A stretch of 64,000 bases of DNA from Bullera alba (lineage: Eukaryota; Basidiomycota; Tremellomycetes; Tremellales; Bulleraceae). A model generated the notes under the pieces. It was not told the DNA's origin, ran no database searches, and saw nothing but the letters and a program-made list of their open reading frames with translations. The position numbers and the translations under genes were made by a program. The stretch's first letter is position 1, and every line of letters starts with the position of its first letter. This document shows, in pieces, positions 23,101-34,461 of this stretch. The stretch covers positions 1,680,523 through 1,744,522 of the forward strand of contig BCIX01000005.1 in the NCBI GenBank assembly GCA_001600095.1. Reading direction: 5' to 3'.

Positions 23101-23472
23101 GCGTGCAACTGACCTACGATCTCGTCCATGGTTCCAGCTATCAGCATCACTTGAGTCCATCCCGCGACGCTCTTTCAGATTCCCTGCGATTTCTCCTATC
23201 ATCACTGTATCGCCATTTGAGCTTTGGTCTTCAAGTCGATTCAAATCGAAGTCCACATGACCGGCTGATCGACCTGAAGGTTGAACTCCGTCAGTCCAAT
23301 GATTCGCTGGAGCCAAATTGAGGATCTCTCCGTCCTCGGAGGTTGCAAGCTGGGCTCGGCGAGCGATCTCGTTGATTCTAGCTGCATGAGGGAGGGGATA
23401 CTGTCGAAGGATGCTGGGAACGAAAATGAGAACAACGACAAGAGGATTGATTGAGGAACTGAGCTCCACCAT
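22969..23472 (-). CDS. Hypothetical protein with N-terminal hydrophobic anchor (doubtful)
   Basis: An uninterrupted 167-codon frame starts MVELSSSINPLVVVLIFVPS, a plausible signal-anchor, followed by a charged region (INEIARRAQL, DVDFDLNRLEDQ-like, ERLKRRGPP, VKVETSIKEEL). I recognise no family. Its 3' end runs into the fifth tandem unit, and the following units on the same strand show exon/intron-like signals, so this may be the first exon of a longer, partly decayed gene. The alternative is chance: the stretch is long for non-coding DNA but has no homology support. Confidence 0.35.
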   Translation of the reverse strand: MVELSSSINPLVVVLIFVPSILRQYPLPHAARINEIARRAQLATSEDGEILNLAPANHWTDGVQPSGRSAGHVDFDLNRLEDQSSNGDTVMIGEIAGNLKERRGMDSSDADSWNHGRDRRSVARERLKRRGPPHDLFGTTSRRIPPTVKVETSIKEELAKNEAPSLD

Positions 23473-23502
23473 CCGACCGCTGGCGCGCGGGTGTGGTGTT
23501 CA

Positions 23503-23513
23503 ATTTGATTCCG
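23503..23513 (-). other. Copy 4 of the dispersed ATTTGATTCCG word
   Basis: ATTTGATTCCGCTC lies about 30 bp upstream of the doubtful gene at 22969-23472. The 14-mer is identical to the copies at 1200 and 6855; see findings. Confidence 0.7.
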
Positions 23514-23775
23514 CTCAGCCTACGTCATCAGTCTGCATGAGGTGTCACCCTATCACCAGGTCTCTTTCAGCTTGTCTTCATCTACCAGTCGTTGGACATG
23601 CAACACTTTTGAACGCATCAGATCAACTCGTGTCATGAAGAAGTGGCATCGCTTGATTGTAACGACATTGCAAAGTCATCAGACAGCCCTAAAGAGACCC
23701 AGAGAGATATCGAAAACGAAATTAGAACCTGATATTGTCCGTTGAAAAGTGAAGAAGTCAATCCCGTTCGGCAAC

Positions 23776-25999
23776 CTAGAACCACCGCTTGGATCTCTGC
23801 TTGGCGACTGGGACACAGGCTGTACCATTGGCACTAGGGGTAAAGCCGCTCGTGCAGGCGTCTACAGATTGATCAGCTCGGACACCTTGCTAATCGGGCG
23901 TTGACTCACTGATTCGGCATCTGCCCAAAATGCAGGAAACGTCGGCAGCGCCGTCGATATCGGTGCAATCCCGTCCAGAATCCTCTCCATAGAAGCATCC
24001 ACCGCAAGAGTCAATGGTGGACATGATATCGACGCACTGGTGATTCAATCAGCTCTCATCATCTCGGTCAGACTTGTGACTCACCTCGTAGCCACTGGCA
24101 GTCCTGCCGTTCTGACCGGTAGGACACATGGTCAAACCCATGGGACAGAGGGACTCGGTCAGACGTCGCCTGTTGATCTTGGTGGTAGCTTGAGGCGCTG
24201 CGTTGGAAAAGGTGCACTGGTTGTTGGAGCAAGTACCCTCGAAACACATGGTGTCGTCTAAATTGAATCAGCTCCATTCTAACAGTGCTGAGACATGACT
24301 CACCAAAGCAGAAAGCACCCTGACCACCACATACGCCGGGCTCGGTGGATCCAGGTCGAGCTGCTCCACATTGGCTGTATGTTGGGTCCTGTTGGCAATC
24401 CCGAGAGTTGGAATAGTCACAGAGTCGAGCTCGTCGGGAAGTCGCGGCTCTACACCTGGAAACACCAGTACCGTCATCGACGCACACCGTGTCGCCATTG
24501 CATTCGACCGAGTAGTCGCATTCGGCGTCGATGGGCAGTGTCAAAGTCGATTGCCAGGGGATACACTGATACCCTCTGCAAGCACCGGTAGCGCATTCCT
24601 TGTCGCTATAGCAAGAGGCTCCGGCACCGCCACAGACACCAGGGTCGGTACTGCCGCCAAGAGTAGAGCCGCAATGACCAGAGCCGGTACCCGCACAGTC
24701 CGAGTTGGAGGTGGCACTGCACATCTAAAGCCATCAGCTCAGGCTATGGGGTATCACTCACTGTTCCTACACCGGCATTCTGGTCATATGGGACTGCGGG
24801 AGAGGTGCCGCCGTTGTTGGCGTCGATATCGCGACAAAAGCTTCCATCTCCAGTAGGCTCGATCTGACAGGGGTAGGGGTCACCGCAGAAGTTGCTATCG
24901 GCGCATTGAGCTCCAGGACCACCGCATTGACCGGTCTCGCCGCATTTGAGGCCGTTGTCGCAGTCAGTTCCCTCGGTAGCGGAGGTACATGGTCCGGGCT
25001 TCCAGGTGCAGTATGCTAACAAGGTTAGCGTCGATCGATTTGAGTGAGACTCACGCTCAGACGAGATGTCTGGTCGATTGACACAGTATCCCCAGAAGCA
25101 ATTGGTATCGAGGTCCGAGTGGTTCTCGGGCGTGGCCATGGTACAGGTAACTCCGGCACCATTACACACACCGGTCAATGGGGATCCATTTCGAACTCCA
25201 CCACAGCCCTTGTTCCATAGACGGTCGTTCTGTTGACAAAACTGGTTGGCGTTGGGGTCGGATTGGTCGCAGATCAATGCTTGACCGACCTAGTTCTCGG
25301 TCAGCACGGGTGTCTGTGAAGTTCGGAGTACTCACATCTGCACCGTCGCAGTTGGCCTTGTCGTCGACTCCTCGGACGACACCATTGTATTGTGCATTGA
25401 CGCAGACGTACTACATGTCAGCTGGTTTCAGATCGAGTCACTCACTTGACCTTTACAGTCGGACTGCTTGGTACACCCTGTCCATTTACCTCCGCACACC
25501 ACTACACATAAGTCAGCTCGTGCCTATAACTTATCTTGGCGACTCACGAGGACCAGAGTAGCCTTCTCCTGGAGTTTCGGGGTATCCACATCCTTGACCA
25601 CTCGGACAGTCCTTGTCTCCTGTGCAGACGACGTATTCGTCGGGCTTGGTCAAAGAGCATTTACCGGCATTGCAGTACATCGGCGCTCCCGAGTTCGGGT
25701 CTTCAGTGGCACATGGGCACTAGCCATCAGTATTGCCATCAAGGTGTTCTACTCACGAGATCACCACAAAAGTCGTCGACTTTGTTACCGAGGTTGGTGC
25801 AATCAGCGGCTCGTTTGTTGGCACGACGGAAGGCGTGATGTTCCGGACTGGTGATGTTGGCCCAAGAGCCATACGCGGGAACCAGAGCCTTTCGAGAGGG
25901 TCGAAGACCGGTGTAAGGCGAGTTGAGGGAGGTCGACCATCCAAGAACAGTCACTGCTCCTAGCGCCAGAACAGCAAGGGTGTAGCGAAGCGAGGGCAT
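23776..25999 (-). CDS. Large secreted cysteine-rich protein ending in a CPL1-like domain
   Basis: Ten exons (transcript order): 25999-25757, 25719-25548, 25501-25446, 25410-25336, 25289-25055, 25015-24762, 24724-24304, 24257-24085, 24036-23910, 23861-23776, giving 613 aa. Frame is kept across all nine introns (34-46 bp). Residues 1-20 (MPSLRYTLAVLALGAVTVLG) form a signal peptide. The body has many short Cys-rich modules, with repeats such as PGVCGGAGASCYSDKECATG and PGVCGGQGAFCFGE, reminiscent of Dickkopf/EGF-like spacing. The C-terminal 100 residues match the CPL1-type arrangement: CVDIMSTIDSCGGC, GRDCTDIDGAADVSC, GRCRIS, then CTSGFTPSANGTACV. It is likely exported and disulfide-rich; function is unknown. 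It is related in its last domain to the smaller protein at 10764-11829. Confidence 0.85.
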
Positions 26000-27045
26000 A
26001 GAGGAGGGGTGATTAAGGGCGGGTGTGTCTAGAGCGTAAGGACAGTGGGTAAAGAGCGTGTGTAAAGAGTGACTGGGGTCAGCGAAGTGGGGAAGAAAGT
26101 GTGATGAGCGGGTGAATGTCAATCCTGGATCAGTTCGTCTCGCCTTATATCTCCATCTCACTCGAGTAGTTGTCTATCAGTTACCTATGTCTGCATCGAC
26201 ATAAACATCTCTGGGATCATTATGCTCACGACGCTGGCCCGAACAACTAACGACTCCGCCGGGGCGTGATATCCACCGCCACGAGGCTGCTTGTTAGTCA
26301 CTCCTCCCGCGTGTCCAGGCGTGTCCCAGACTCCCAACTCCTCAGTCATCTCCGTCCAGCTCTGTCCAACAACCAGCAACGGGCTGATCAGGGCTGCTTC
26401 AGATCCGCATAGTGGCTCCGGGATGAGGAAGAGTGAGAGAGAGTGGCTTCAGTACGGTCGAGACGAGACGCAGGAACGGACGATCAGGAACAACATCGAG
26501 CGGATAAAGTTGTGGAAACACCAAAGAGGCGGCAGCCGGAATCGTGGGAACCGATTTGGCCGCGTGGACCGCGTGGGTGAGATGACCGTCCGATAGGATG
26601 ATGGCGCCGGGCCGTGTTAGAGTTGACACAAGCATCTTCTAAACACTTCATCAAGCATGCACATAAGCATCAGGCCAGTATTAGGGCCAGGAGGGCTCGT
26701 ACCAGATGTCACAGGAGGTCACAGGATGCTCTTGTCACAGAATGTCAACAAGTTCAGCTAGAGAATCCCGACGGGAAGTCGACAGTCCAGAGCTGCCCAG
26801 AGAGTCGAGACAGAGAGGTGTAGAGTCCATCCAGCGTCTAAACAACTCTAAACTCCAGCGGTTCTGATCCGAGACTCCGATCTCTCCGATCTGCCCTGGT
26901 CTGCATGACTGTGTCATGAACGCGCGGTTGAAGTGATTGTCACCTCACAACTTCACCCACTGCCACAGTGCCGACACAAAGTTCTTCAGCATGGAGAGTC
27001 TGGAAAGGTGTAGCATATTGCAAACGTGTACTACTACCTGGCTAA
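26000..27045. other. intergenic, about 1 kb
   Basis: No gene is supported. It holds the promoter of the CPL1-like gene on its left side and the 3' UTR of the SDR gene on its right. It includes the tandem duplication at 26708-26727. Confidence 0.5.
26708..26727 (+). repeat. 10-bp tandem duplication, 9 of 10 identical
   Basis: GTCACAGGAG is followed directly by GTCACAGGAT. A third related word (TGTCACAG) is at about 26734. Confidence 0.8.
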
Positions 27046-28188
27046 CTACTTGACCTTCTCGAGCTCCTCCCTCGACATACCACCTGACCTCTTGAGCCCA
27101 TCGAGCAGCCAGGTCGGCCACGCCCTCGTCGTTTGGAGGAACGACAGGGATCCCGGTAGAACCAGTTGAGTGCCTCTGCACCTGAAGATCTGTTTGGCAA
27201 TCTCCCCACCGACGTACGCCGGCGTCAACATCTTCCCAGAAGTCTTCTCAATGGCTTCCTGCCTGTACGCCACCAGGGGCGTGGCTACCCAATGAGGATG
27301 TACGATCGTCACATGGACATCCGGCGTGCGATACCACGTTCGCAGCTGTTCTCGAAGACCTAAACTTTCAGCTCGGATTTCATCCACTTCACTCACTCTC
27401 GGTGAAGGAGACCAGGGCGGTTTTGGCAGCTGAATAGTCGGAGAAGATACCGACAGTGACGAAACTACTCATGCTTGCCAGCTCGACAATATGGCCTTTG
27501 TTGTTCTTGACCATATCAGGGCAGAACTCGTGGCAAGTGTACCTAATAGCAGTAGTCAGTTGAGCCGACCGTATGGACTCACCAGTGGGATGTCAAGTTG
27601 ATCTCGATTAGCTTTTTGACCTTTGCAGCGGGTATCTCGAAGATTGGGTAGTCTGATCCAATACCAGCGTTGTTGACGAGGATGGAGGGACTGCCGAGCT
27701 TGGACCGGATCTCCTCGGCGGCACTGTGAACCCCTTCGGCATCTGTCACGTCGCACTTAACGTGGTGTGCAACGACTATAGTGGGAATCAGCTTTGCAAT
27801 ACGCCCTACTCAAGTCGGGCTCACCATCTTTCAGTCTATCAGGTAGAGGTGCCATGTCAAGGACGGCGACCTTGACGCCCTTCTTAGCCAAAGCTCGTAC
27901 GATCTCCTCTCCAATTCCCGAACAACCGCCCGTCACCACTGCCACCTCATTTGGCCAATCCCATCGTTTAGTGTCCGCCGATCGGTAATTGTTCAGGGCG
28001 TATAGACTGAATTCTGAGCTGAGGTATCGAGTGAGGCCCAGTCCGAAAAGCACTTTGGCGATAGTCACCAAGCTGGATCTAGTGAGCGGGATCCGGGCAA
28101 TCAGGTTCTCCAGTTGTGCTGGGTTTGTCGTTCGGGAAAGAAGCCACCAAAAGAGCCCACTGGCGATTGGACCTACGGGAGCGGGCAT
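27046..28188 (-). CDS. Membrane-associated short-chain dehydrogenase (copy A)
   Basis: Exons 28188-27825, 27775-27583, 27542-27397, 27359-27046 give 338 aa. An N-terminal hydrophobic stretch (GPIASGLFWWLLS) precedes a classical SDR fold: TGGCSGIG for NAD(P) binding, the VLDMAPLP strand, NNAGIG, and the active-site Ser ... YSAAK. The tail VTIVHPHWVATPL is typical of the SDR16C group (17-beta-HSD11, retinol dehydrogenase 10-like). The reaction would be NAD(P)-dependent oxidation or reduction of a hydrophobic alcohol or ketone at the ER or lipid droplet. It is a tandem paralogue of 28791-29937 with identical sizes for the first three exons (364, 193, 146). Substrate unknown. Confidence 0.87.
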
Positions 28189-28790
28189 GGTGGCAGTACG
28201 AGTCTAGTGACGCTTTGCTGTACTGCTAGGTGTAGAACCCGGTGGTAGCGAGACCTAGAGAGGATGTATATAGTGCCCCAGCGGAGGTCGACTCGGGTAT
28301 TGCAATTCCCGGCATATCTGGCGCCGGCGCCCGGATTTCCTATCCTATGATCCTGTGAGTCTCTCGATCATTTCCCGAGTCTGGGGTAAAAGGCCATCCA
28401 TGTATGCACGTCTACCGGCAGCACCGTCATCCTCGAGCTAGGTAGTAAGGTGGCTCAAGCATCAGCACCACTTGTAGGATTCAGAAAGTGACGACAGGTC
28501 GAAACGTCTAAAAGCCGAAATGCGATCGGACTTGGAGTGACCCAACGTGAAATCTGTAGAAGCAATTCTGGTCTCTGTCTCGTTAGAGTCTGCATCGGGT
28601 GCAGACGATCAAGAGGGAGATCAGAAAAGGAGTCGTCAGAATGCACATTGGGCTCTACCGAGAGTCTAGAGGCCAGGTCACTGGATGTGATGAAAGTCTC
28701 GGCCACTGGCCTGTGTATGATTCATGGGAATATGGGAATGGTATGAGCGTATAAACAGACAGGAGAGCAATACAGCAGCTACCCCTTACT
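28189..28790. other. intergenic between tandem SDR genes
   Basis: About 600 bp holding the promoter of copy A and the 3' UTR of copy B; no other gene seen. Confidence 0.5.
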
Positions 28791-29937
28791 CTACTGGACC
28801 TTCTCGCGCTTCTCTCGCTTCCCCCTAGCCATTCCACCGGCAGTCTTCAGCCCATCGAGGAGCCAGATCGGCCAAGCCCTGGTCGTTCGGAGGAACGAGA
28901 GGTATCCAGGGAGAACGAGTTGAGCTCCTTTGCACCTGAAGATCTGTTTCGCAATCTCCCCTCCGACATGCTCCGGCGTCAACATCTTTCCAGTGGCCTT
29001 CTCGATGGCTTCTCGCTTGTGCTCTACCAACGGAGTGGAGACAAAGTGAGGATGGACGATGGTGACATGGACATCAGGAGCGCGATACCAAGTTCGAAGC
29101 TGTTCTCGGAGACCTGAAAGTCAGCCATATGCACCTTTGTACTTGACTCACTCTCGGTGAACGAGACCAAAGCAGCCTTGGAGGCAGAATAGTCGGAGAA
29201 GATGCCGACCGAGACAAAGCTGCTCATGCTGGCGATCTCGACAATGTGACCTTTGTTGTTCTTGACCATGTCAGGGCAGAACTCGTGGCAAGTGTACCTA
29301 AATGTCAGCGAGATCGGTCATCTTGACTCACCAGTGAGCGGTCAGGTTGACATCAATCAACTTCTTCACTTTGGCGGGGGGCATGTCGAAGATTGGTGAA
29401 TCTGATCCGATTCCCGCGTTGTTGACGAGGATGGAGGCACTGCCGAGTTTGGCTCGAACCTCTTCAGCGGCATTGTGAGCTGCTTCGGCATCCGTGACGT
29501 CGCATTTGACATATAGCGAGACGACTGGAAGGCAAGTCAGCTAGTCGTATACCTCAAAATACATGTAGCTCACCGTTCTTCAACCTGTCAGGCAAGGGAG
29601 TCACGTCAAGAACCGCAACCTTGACACCCTTCGCCGCCAGAGCTCGTACGATCTCTTCTCCGATTCCCGAGCATCCACCAGTCACCACAGCGACCTCCTT
29701 AGGCCAGTCCCATCTGCCAGTATCGGCCCTTCGGTAGTTGTTGAGAGCGTAGAGACTGAACTCCGAGCTGAGGTAGCGAGTGACCCCAACACCAAAGAAG
29801 AGCTTGGCGAGGGTGATCAGGTTGGATCGACCGAGTGGTATGTTGGCAATGATGTTGTCGAGTTGAGCGGGATTTGTCGCTCTTGAAAGCAGCCACCAGG
29901 CGAAGCCGCTGATGATAGGACCTACGGGAATGGTCAT
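28791..29937 (-). CDS. Membrane-associated short-chain dehydrogenase (copy B)
   Basis: Exons 29937-29574, 29524-29332, 29297-29152, 29113-28791 give 341 aa. Domain order is as in copy A: hydrophobic N-terminus (GPIISGFAWWLLS), TGGCSGIG, NNAGIG, catalytic YSASK, and a C-terminal hydrophobic stretch ending in a Lys/Arg-rich tail (GKREKREKVQ). It differs from copy A at many positions, for example HPHFVSTPL against HPHWVATPL, so the duplication is not recent. It is divergent from the Baeyer-Villiger monooxygenase gene at 30444, sharing a 506-bp intergenic region, which may mean joint regulation. Ketone/alcohol interconversion feeding that enzyme is an inference. Confidence 0.87.
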
Positions 29938-30443
29938 GTTGATGGTGGAGCTGAGCTACGAGTATGGGTACGTCTCAGGTGCTGACTCGGTTGTCTAGAT
30001 GATATCCAGGCTTCGGTGAGAACGATGAGTCGCATTGATCCAAACAAACGAGCCCAGGCGACAGAGTCGTGCATTGATCGTGAGGTTGTTGGCCGAGATG
30101 GCCGTCGATCACTCAACGCTGATCTCAACGCTTCTTTCGGGATTTCGGCGTTAGCAACAACTTCACGACCAGTGCCGGTGGTTGAGGGAGTGCCATATGA
30201 ACGCTAGGCAGTAGGTGGAGTTGATGCCAATCAGTACATCAGTGCATACACTCATCTACACCCTCCTACGATTCAGTAAGTTGAGACGCCTCGGCAATAC
30301 CGGATATGACGCTGATAGTGGCTTAGTCTCGACAGCTCGGTACAGCAATTGCCGGTACATCCACCGGCCCCCGGATCTCTTCTCCAATGGGTATATCATC
30401 GATCGTCTCTCCAGCAGATCCAGACTCCCCATGCACCGCCAAC
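29938..30443. promoter_or_regulatory. divergent promoter region, SDR copy B / BVMO
   Basis: The 506 bp between two divergently transcribed genes should hold both promoters. No TATA box or known operator is obvious. Confidence 0.4.
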
Positions 30444-31934
30444 ATGACCACCCTCGACGTAGCGATCATCGGCGCCGGAATCTCTGGCATCAACACTGCG
30501 TACCGAGTTCAGGAAGCGATCCCCGGTATCAACTACACCATCTTCGAAAGCCGAAATGAGATCGGAGGGACCTGGTCGTTTTTCAAGTACCCCGGTCTCA
30601 GGAGCGACTCTGATCTCTTCTCCTTCGGGTTCGAATGGAATCCATGGGAGTCGGACGAGGTGATAGCCGATGCGGAATCGATCATGACATACCTGAACCG
30701 CTCTCTCGATCTCTTTGGTGGGAGGGAGAAGCTCGCTCTTGGACATCGACTCGAAGCGATTGACTGGTCTTCCAAGGAGCAGGTATGGACCCTCAAGTTC
30801 AAAGATCAGCCCGATGTTAGAGCCAGATGGGTCGTTCTCGGTACTGGATACTACGACTATGAGAATGCTTTACCCGCTTCGATCCCAGGTCTCGACAAGT
30901 TCAAGGGTACCATTGTCCATCCACAGTTCTGGCCCGAGGACCTCGACCTCACCAACAAGCGAGTCGCCATCATCGGCTCTGGTGCTACAGCTATCACCAT
31001 TCTCCCGAGTATCGTCGACCAAGCGGCCCACGTCACAATGATACAGCGAAGTCCCTCATTCGTCGGCAAGCTCCCTCGGAAGGATGCTCAGGCGCAGGTG
31101 CTCAAGAGGTGGTTACCCCTCACTTGGGCGACAAGGGTACTTCGACTCAAATACCTCGCTCTCAGTTGGCTCTTCTTCAACTTTTGTCAACGATTTCCTC
31201 AACGAGCTCGCAAAGCCATCTTGAAAGAGACCAAGAAATCGCTCCCCTCCACCATCCCCGTCGACCCTCACTTTGAGCCAAAGTACCAACCCTGGGATCA
31301 GCGATTCTGCATGTGCCCTGATGGTGACTTTTACAACGCACTCCGATCCGGCAAGGCCAACATCATCACCGGTCATATCGAGAGTATGACCGAGTCCAGC
31401 ATCCAGATCAAGGATCAACCCGAGAGCACTATCGACGCCGACATCATCGTCACAGCCACCGGACTCAAGATCCTCGTTGGCGGCGGCGCAGACGTCTCGG
31501 TCGACGGCGTCCCCTTCTCTCCTCCCGACAAGATGATCTGGAAGGGATGTATGCTTCAGGACGTACCCAATGCCTTGGTCATGATCGGCTACACCAACGC
31601 TTCTTGGACCTTAGGAGCCGATGTCGCAGCAAAGACTCTGACGAGGTTGCTCAAGCGTCTCAAGGATGAGTCTTTGTCGTCAGCCACCCCGGTCGCGCCT
31701 AAAGACATCAACACCCAGCCATTCATGAAGATGCAGTCGACGTATCTCCTCAAGGGCAAGGGTGATATGCCTATGGGTGGGGATAGATACCCTTGGCTAC
31801 CACGGGGTAGCTACTTTAGCGATATATGGGATGCGACTTTTGGTGACATTACGACTGATCTAGTGAGTACGAGCTGTCTCAGTCGGAAGAGTAAACCAGC
31901 TGATCGGACTCAGGTTCTCAAGCCAAGAGCATAG
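30444..31934 (+). CDS. Baeyer-Villiger-type flavin monooxygenase
   Basis: Exons 30444-31862 and 31914-31934 give 479 aa. An in-frame ATG at 30387 would add 19 residues; 30444 is preferred, with CAAC before the ATG and the FAD fold starting at residue 5. Visible motifs are GAGISG for FAD, GGTWSFFKYPGLRSDSD, the class B fingerprint FKGTIVHPQFWP (matching FxGxxxHxxxWP of Baeyer-Villiger enzymes), and a second dinucleotide site GSGATA. The last intron is 51 bp, in frame and stop-free, so a gene caller could easily read through it (TTDL|VSTSCL...); the splice signals GTGAGT and CTGATCGGACTCAG favour removal, leaving the tail VLKPRA. The reaction is NADPH- and O2-dependent insertion of oxygen next to a carbonyl, or S/N-oxidation; substrate unknown. 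Confidence 0.88.
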   Translation: MTTLDVAIIGAGISGINTAYRVQEAIPGINYTIFESRNEIGGTWSFFKYPGLRSDSDLFSFGFEWNPWESDEVIADAESIMTYLNRSLDLFGGREKLALGHRLEAIDWSSKEQVWTLKFKDQPDVRARWVVLGTGYYDYENALPASIPGLDKFKGTIVHPQFWPEDLDLTNKRVAIIGSGATAITILPSIVDQAAHVTMIQRSPSFVGKLPRKDAQAQVLKRWLPLTWATRVLRLKYLALSWLFFNFCQRFPQRARKAILKETKKSLPSTIPVDPHFEPKYQPWDQRFCMCPDGDFYNALRSGKANIITGHIESMTESSIQIKDQPESTIDADIIVTATGLKILVGGGADVSVDGVPFSPPDKMIWKGCMLQDVPNALVMIGYTNASWTLGADVAAKTLTRLLKRLKDESLSSATPVAPKDINTQPFMKMQSTYLLKGKGDMPMGGDRYPWLPRGSYFSDIWDATFGDITTDLVSTSCLSRKSKPADRTQVLKPRA

Positions 31935-32091
31935 GAGCGGGTGTCAATGCGCGGAGGATGATGCCGTTGTGAAGTAGGTAGTACCATGTATATCATCTCA
32001 TCGATACTACAAGTCTCAACACTCCTCGAGGTCATTGCCTGACTGCTACTGATGCTCCTCTTCAATACCCTCATGCCTCACATCACGATGC

Positions 32092-33051
32092 TCACTTTGG
32101 CGCTTTCACTTTGCCCTCCTTGATCAACACTCCTACAGCCTCCTTGACCGCCTCCAGACTCGAGTACCTCGGCGTCCACCCCAATCGTATCCTGCTCTTC
32201 TCGATCGATGAACAAGGACTATGCGAGATATGGCTGATAGTCGCTCCACCGTCGGTCTCGCTAACAGTGGCTGCCCAGTCGTCTAGGGGTTTGTATTTGA
32301 TATCTGGCGTTTGTCCAAAGAAGGCATACATTGCCTCGGCGTATCCTCTCAAAGTGATAGCTTGGGATGAGACAGTATTGAAACACTCTCCAATACTAGC
32401 TGCTCGATTATCGATAGCGCAAAGAACCCATCTGGCGAGATCGTCCGCGTGGACGTGATGCACCGTTCCGAGTCCGAGATCCGGTAGGAGTAGTTCCTTG
32501 CCCGCCGCAATGTCGGAGTAGATATCCACGTTGAAGTTGCCTTGGGGGTTGAGTGGGATCCATCCTTCGCCTACGATATGACCCGGTCGGAAACTGGTCG
32601 CGGGAAACCCCTCCCGACGAGCTTTTCTCATGAGATACTCCTCGATAGCCACCTTCTTCCGTCCGTAATCGTCGATTGGGTAACATGGCTCGGCTTCGGT
32701 CGTGGGTACCGTCACACTATGGCCATACACCCATACAGTGCTGCAGAAGATATACTGGTCGATCTTCCCGGAGAGCTTTTCCACTAGGTGAGTGACGCTG
32801 TCGAGCTCGAAGGCTATCATGTCGATGACAATGTCTGGCTTTAGTCCAACGATCCTGTCGCCAAAGATTCCGGCAGCCTCTTCGGCCTTTCTGTCCACCT
32901 TGACTTGCTCCACCTGACTCCATGCGCCATGAGCACGATAAGGCTTTGCCTCGCCTCGACTGACGTTGATCACAGTGTAGCCACGCTCGACGAGTTGAGG
33001 AACGAGGTAGGATCCGACATGACCACTTCCACCGACGATGACGACTCGCAT
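32092..33051 (-). CDS. NAD-dependent epimerase/dehydratase family protein
   Basis: A single exon of 319 aa. The N-terminus MRVVIVGGSGHVGSYLVPQL gives the extended-SDR GxxGxxG site. There is a CSTVWVYGHS strand with the catalytic Ser/Thr region, and the active-site YGRKK (YxxxK). The C-terminal half has the PGHIVGEGW and HVHADDLARWV motifs of sugar- or terpenoid-modifying extended SDRs. No signal peptide, so cytosolic. It is convergent with the monooxygenase gene at 30444 (157 bp between the stops). The substrate cannot be read from the sequence; a nucleotide-sugar epimerase or isoflavone-reductase-like reaction are both possible. Confidence 0.88.
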   Translation of the reverse strand: MRVVIVGGSGHVGSYLVPQLVERGYTVINVSRGEAKPYRAHGAWSQVEQVKVDRKAEEAAGIFGDRIVGLKPDIVIDMIAFELDSVTHLVEKLSGKIDQYIFCSTVWVYGHSVTVPTTEAEPCYPIDDYGRKKVAIEEYLMRKARREGFPATSFRPGHIVGEGWIPLNPQGNFNVDIYSDIAAGKELLLPDLGLGTVHHVHADDLARWVLCAIDNRAASIGECFNTVSSQAITLRGYAEAMYAFFGQTPDIKYKPLDDWAATVSETDGGATISHISHSPCSSIEKSRIRLGWTPRYSSLEAVKEAVGVLIKEGKVKAPK

Positions 33052-34209
33052 AGCCGTTGATGAGTGATGAGTTGATGGTGGTCGAACTTAGGGATTCGAG
33101 GAAATGTACAGTGCAGAAGATGATACTATTGGTGTCACGGACACTGACGGCAAGAAGAGGTGACGCTCATATGCCCATAACCGCGACACCGTCCGGCACC
33201 TCCACCTCACCTCCACCTCGTCGGCGGATAAGGCAGTAAGGCCGGGCCAAGGCAGGGCCGGCTTCTATGACGGCGAGTAATGCATACGGTCCGAGTGTCG
33301 GTCTCAATACGCTGCATAGTTCAGACTCAGAGGTACATGATGATAGGTAGATAGGAGAACTCTTCGGGGAGGGTGCACTAGTACTGAGATCGGCAGAGAA
33401 GACAACGAAGCATCGAAGCCGACAGAGCGTAAGTTCAGTGCGCGTCGGGCTCAGGCGCTCAGGCCCCGGGCTGGCCTCGAGGCCAAAATCGAGGCCGGAG
33501 TGACGGTTTGCAACGACTCTCTGCAATCCGCGCAGGGGTCAGACTTGAACATCTCGCCTATGCATACCATGGACGGAACTATCGTCGCAGCAAGCACATC
33601 GGTGAGGGATACGAGTACATGTCCATTGGGCGACGGCGATGCTGTTGGACGGAGCAAACTTTCAGAAGAAGTCGCTTCACGAATTCACTACGAATCGACT
33701 TCGGGATACCATGTCAATGTCCCGATCTACTGCAGTGCTCTACTCTACCACCCACATTTCTACTCCTCGTCGGCATGTCCACGATATCATACTGAGTTGG
33801 AGCGACGCCGGTCACGAGGCGCGAGCCATTCGAAGTTCCCAGCATGAAACGACCCCATCGAAGATCGAGTCAGGCACCCCTCACTCAATCTTACGCCCGA
33901 ACTTCGATCCCTTCAAACACCGGACCCGTGATTCTAACCCGTGATGAACTTTGCTCCTTGCTTCTTTCGATCCATCAAAAGTGCCAGGGCGGGAGACATC
34001 GAGTCGCAGAGGTGCCTTTGACACCGCGACTCCTGACCTCGATGCATCGCTTCGAGAGATCGAAGGACGACAAAGGACGAGAAGACGCGGAGTTCGAGCC
34101 TTTTTAAAGGGGATCACCGGCTCCGACACGGGATGCTTTTAGAGACTCCAGGGGACACTGTGCTGCTACCGGCTAATGGTATGCTCGGACATTGCTCTGG
34201 AAACTGCTG

Positions 34210-34357
34210 CTGTATGCTCCTGTATGCTCTACGCTAGCATGCTATCGTTCAGAACAGCATATGAGATACTAGGAGATCCTGCAGAGTACTGCAGATCGGG
34301 TTAGTCACAGCGTGGACCTGAAGTAGGTTCACCGGATCCGTAGGCAGCCGTAGGCTA
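34210..34357 (+). repeat. cluster of 10-bp-offset micro-duplications
   Basis: CTGTATGCTC is exactly tandem at 34210-34229. GAGAT is at 34263 and 34273. CTGCAGA is at 34279 and 34289. CCGTAGGC is at 34338 and 34348. Confidence 0.8.
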
Positions 34358-34461
34358 CCATAAAGTCACCTCGAGATACCCCGCTAGGCCCAGCGCTAGC
34401 GCTCGGAAAAGCAACGGGGTGCTAGCTTGTGACCTGATTTGAAACCCCATCAAAACGTGCC

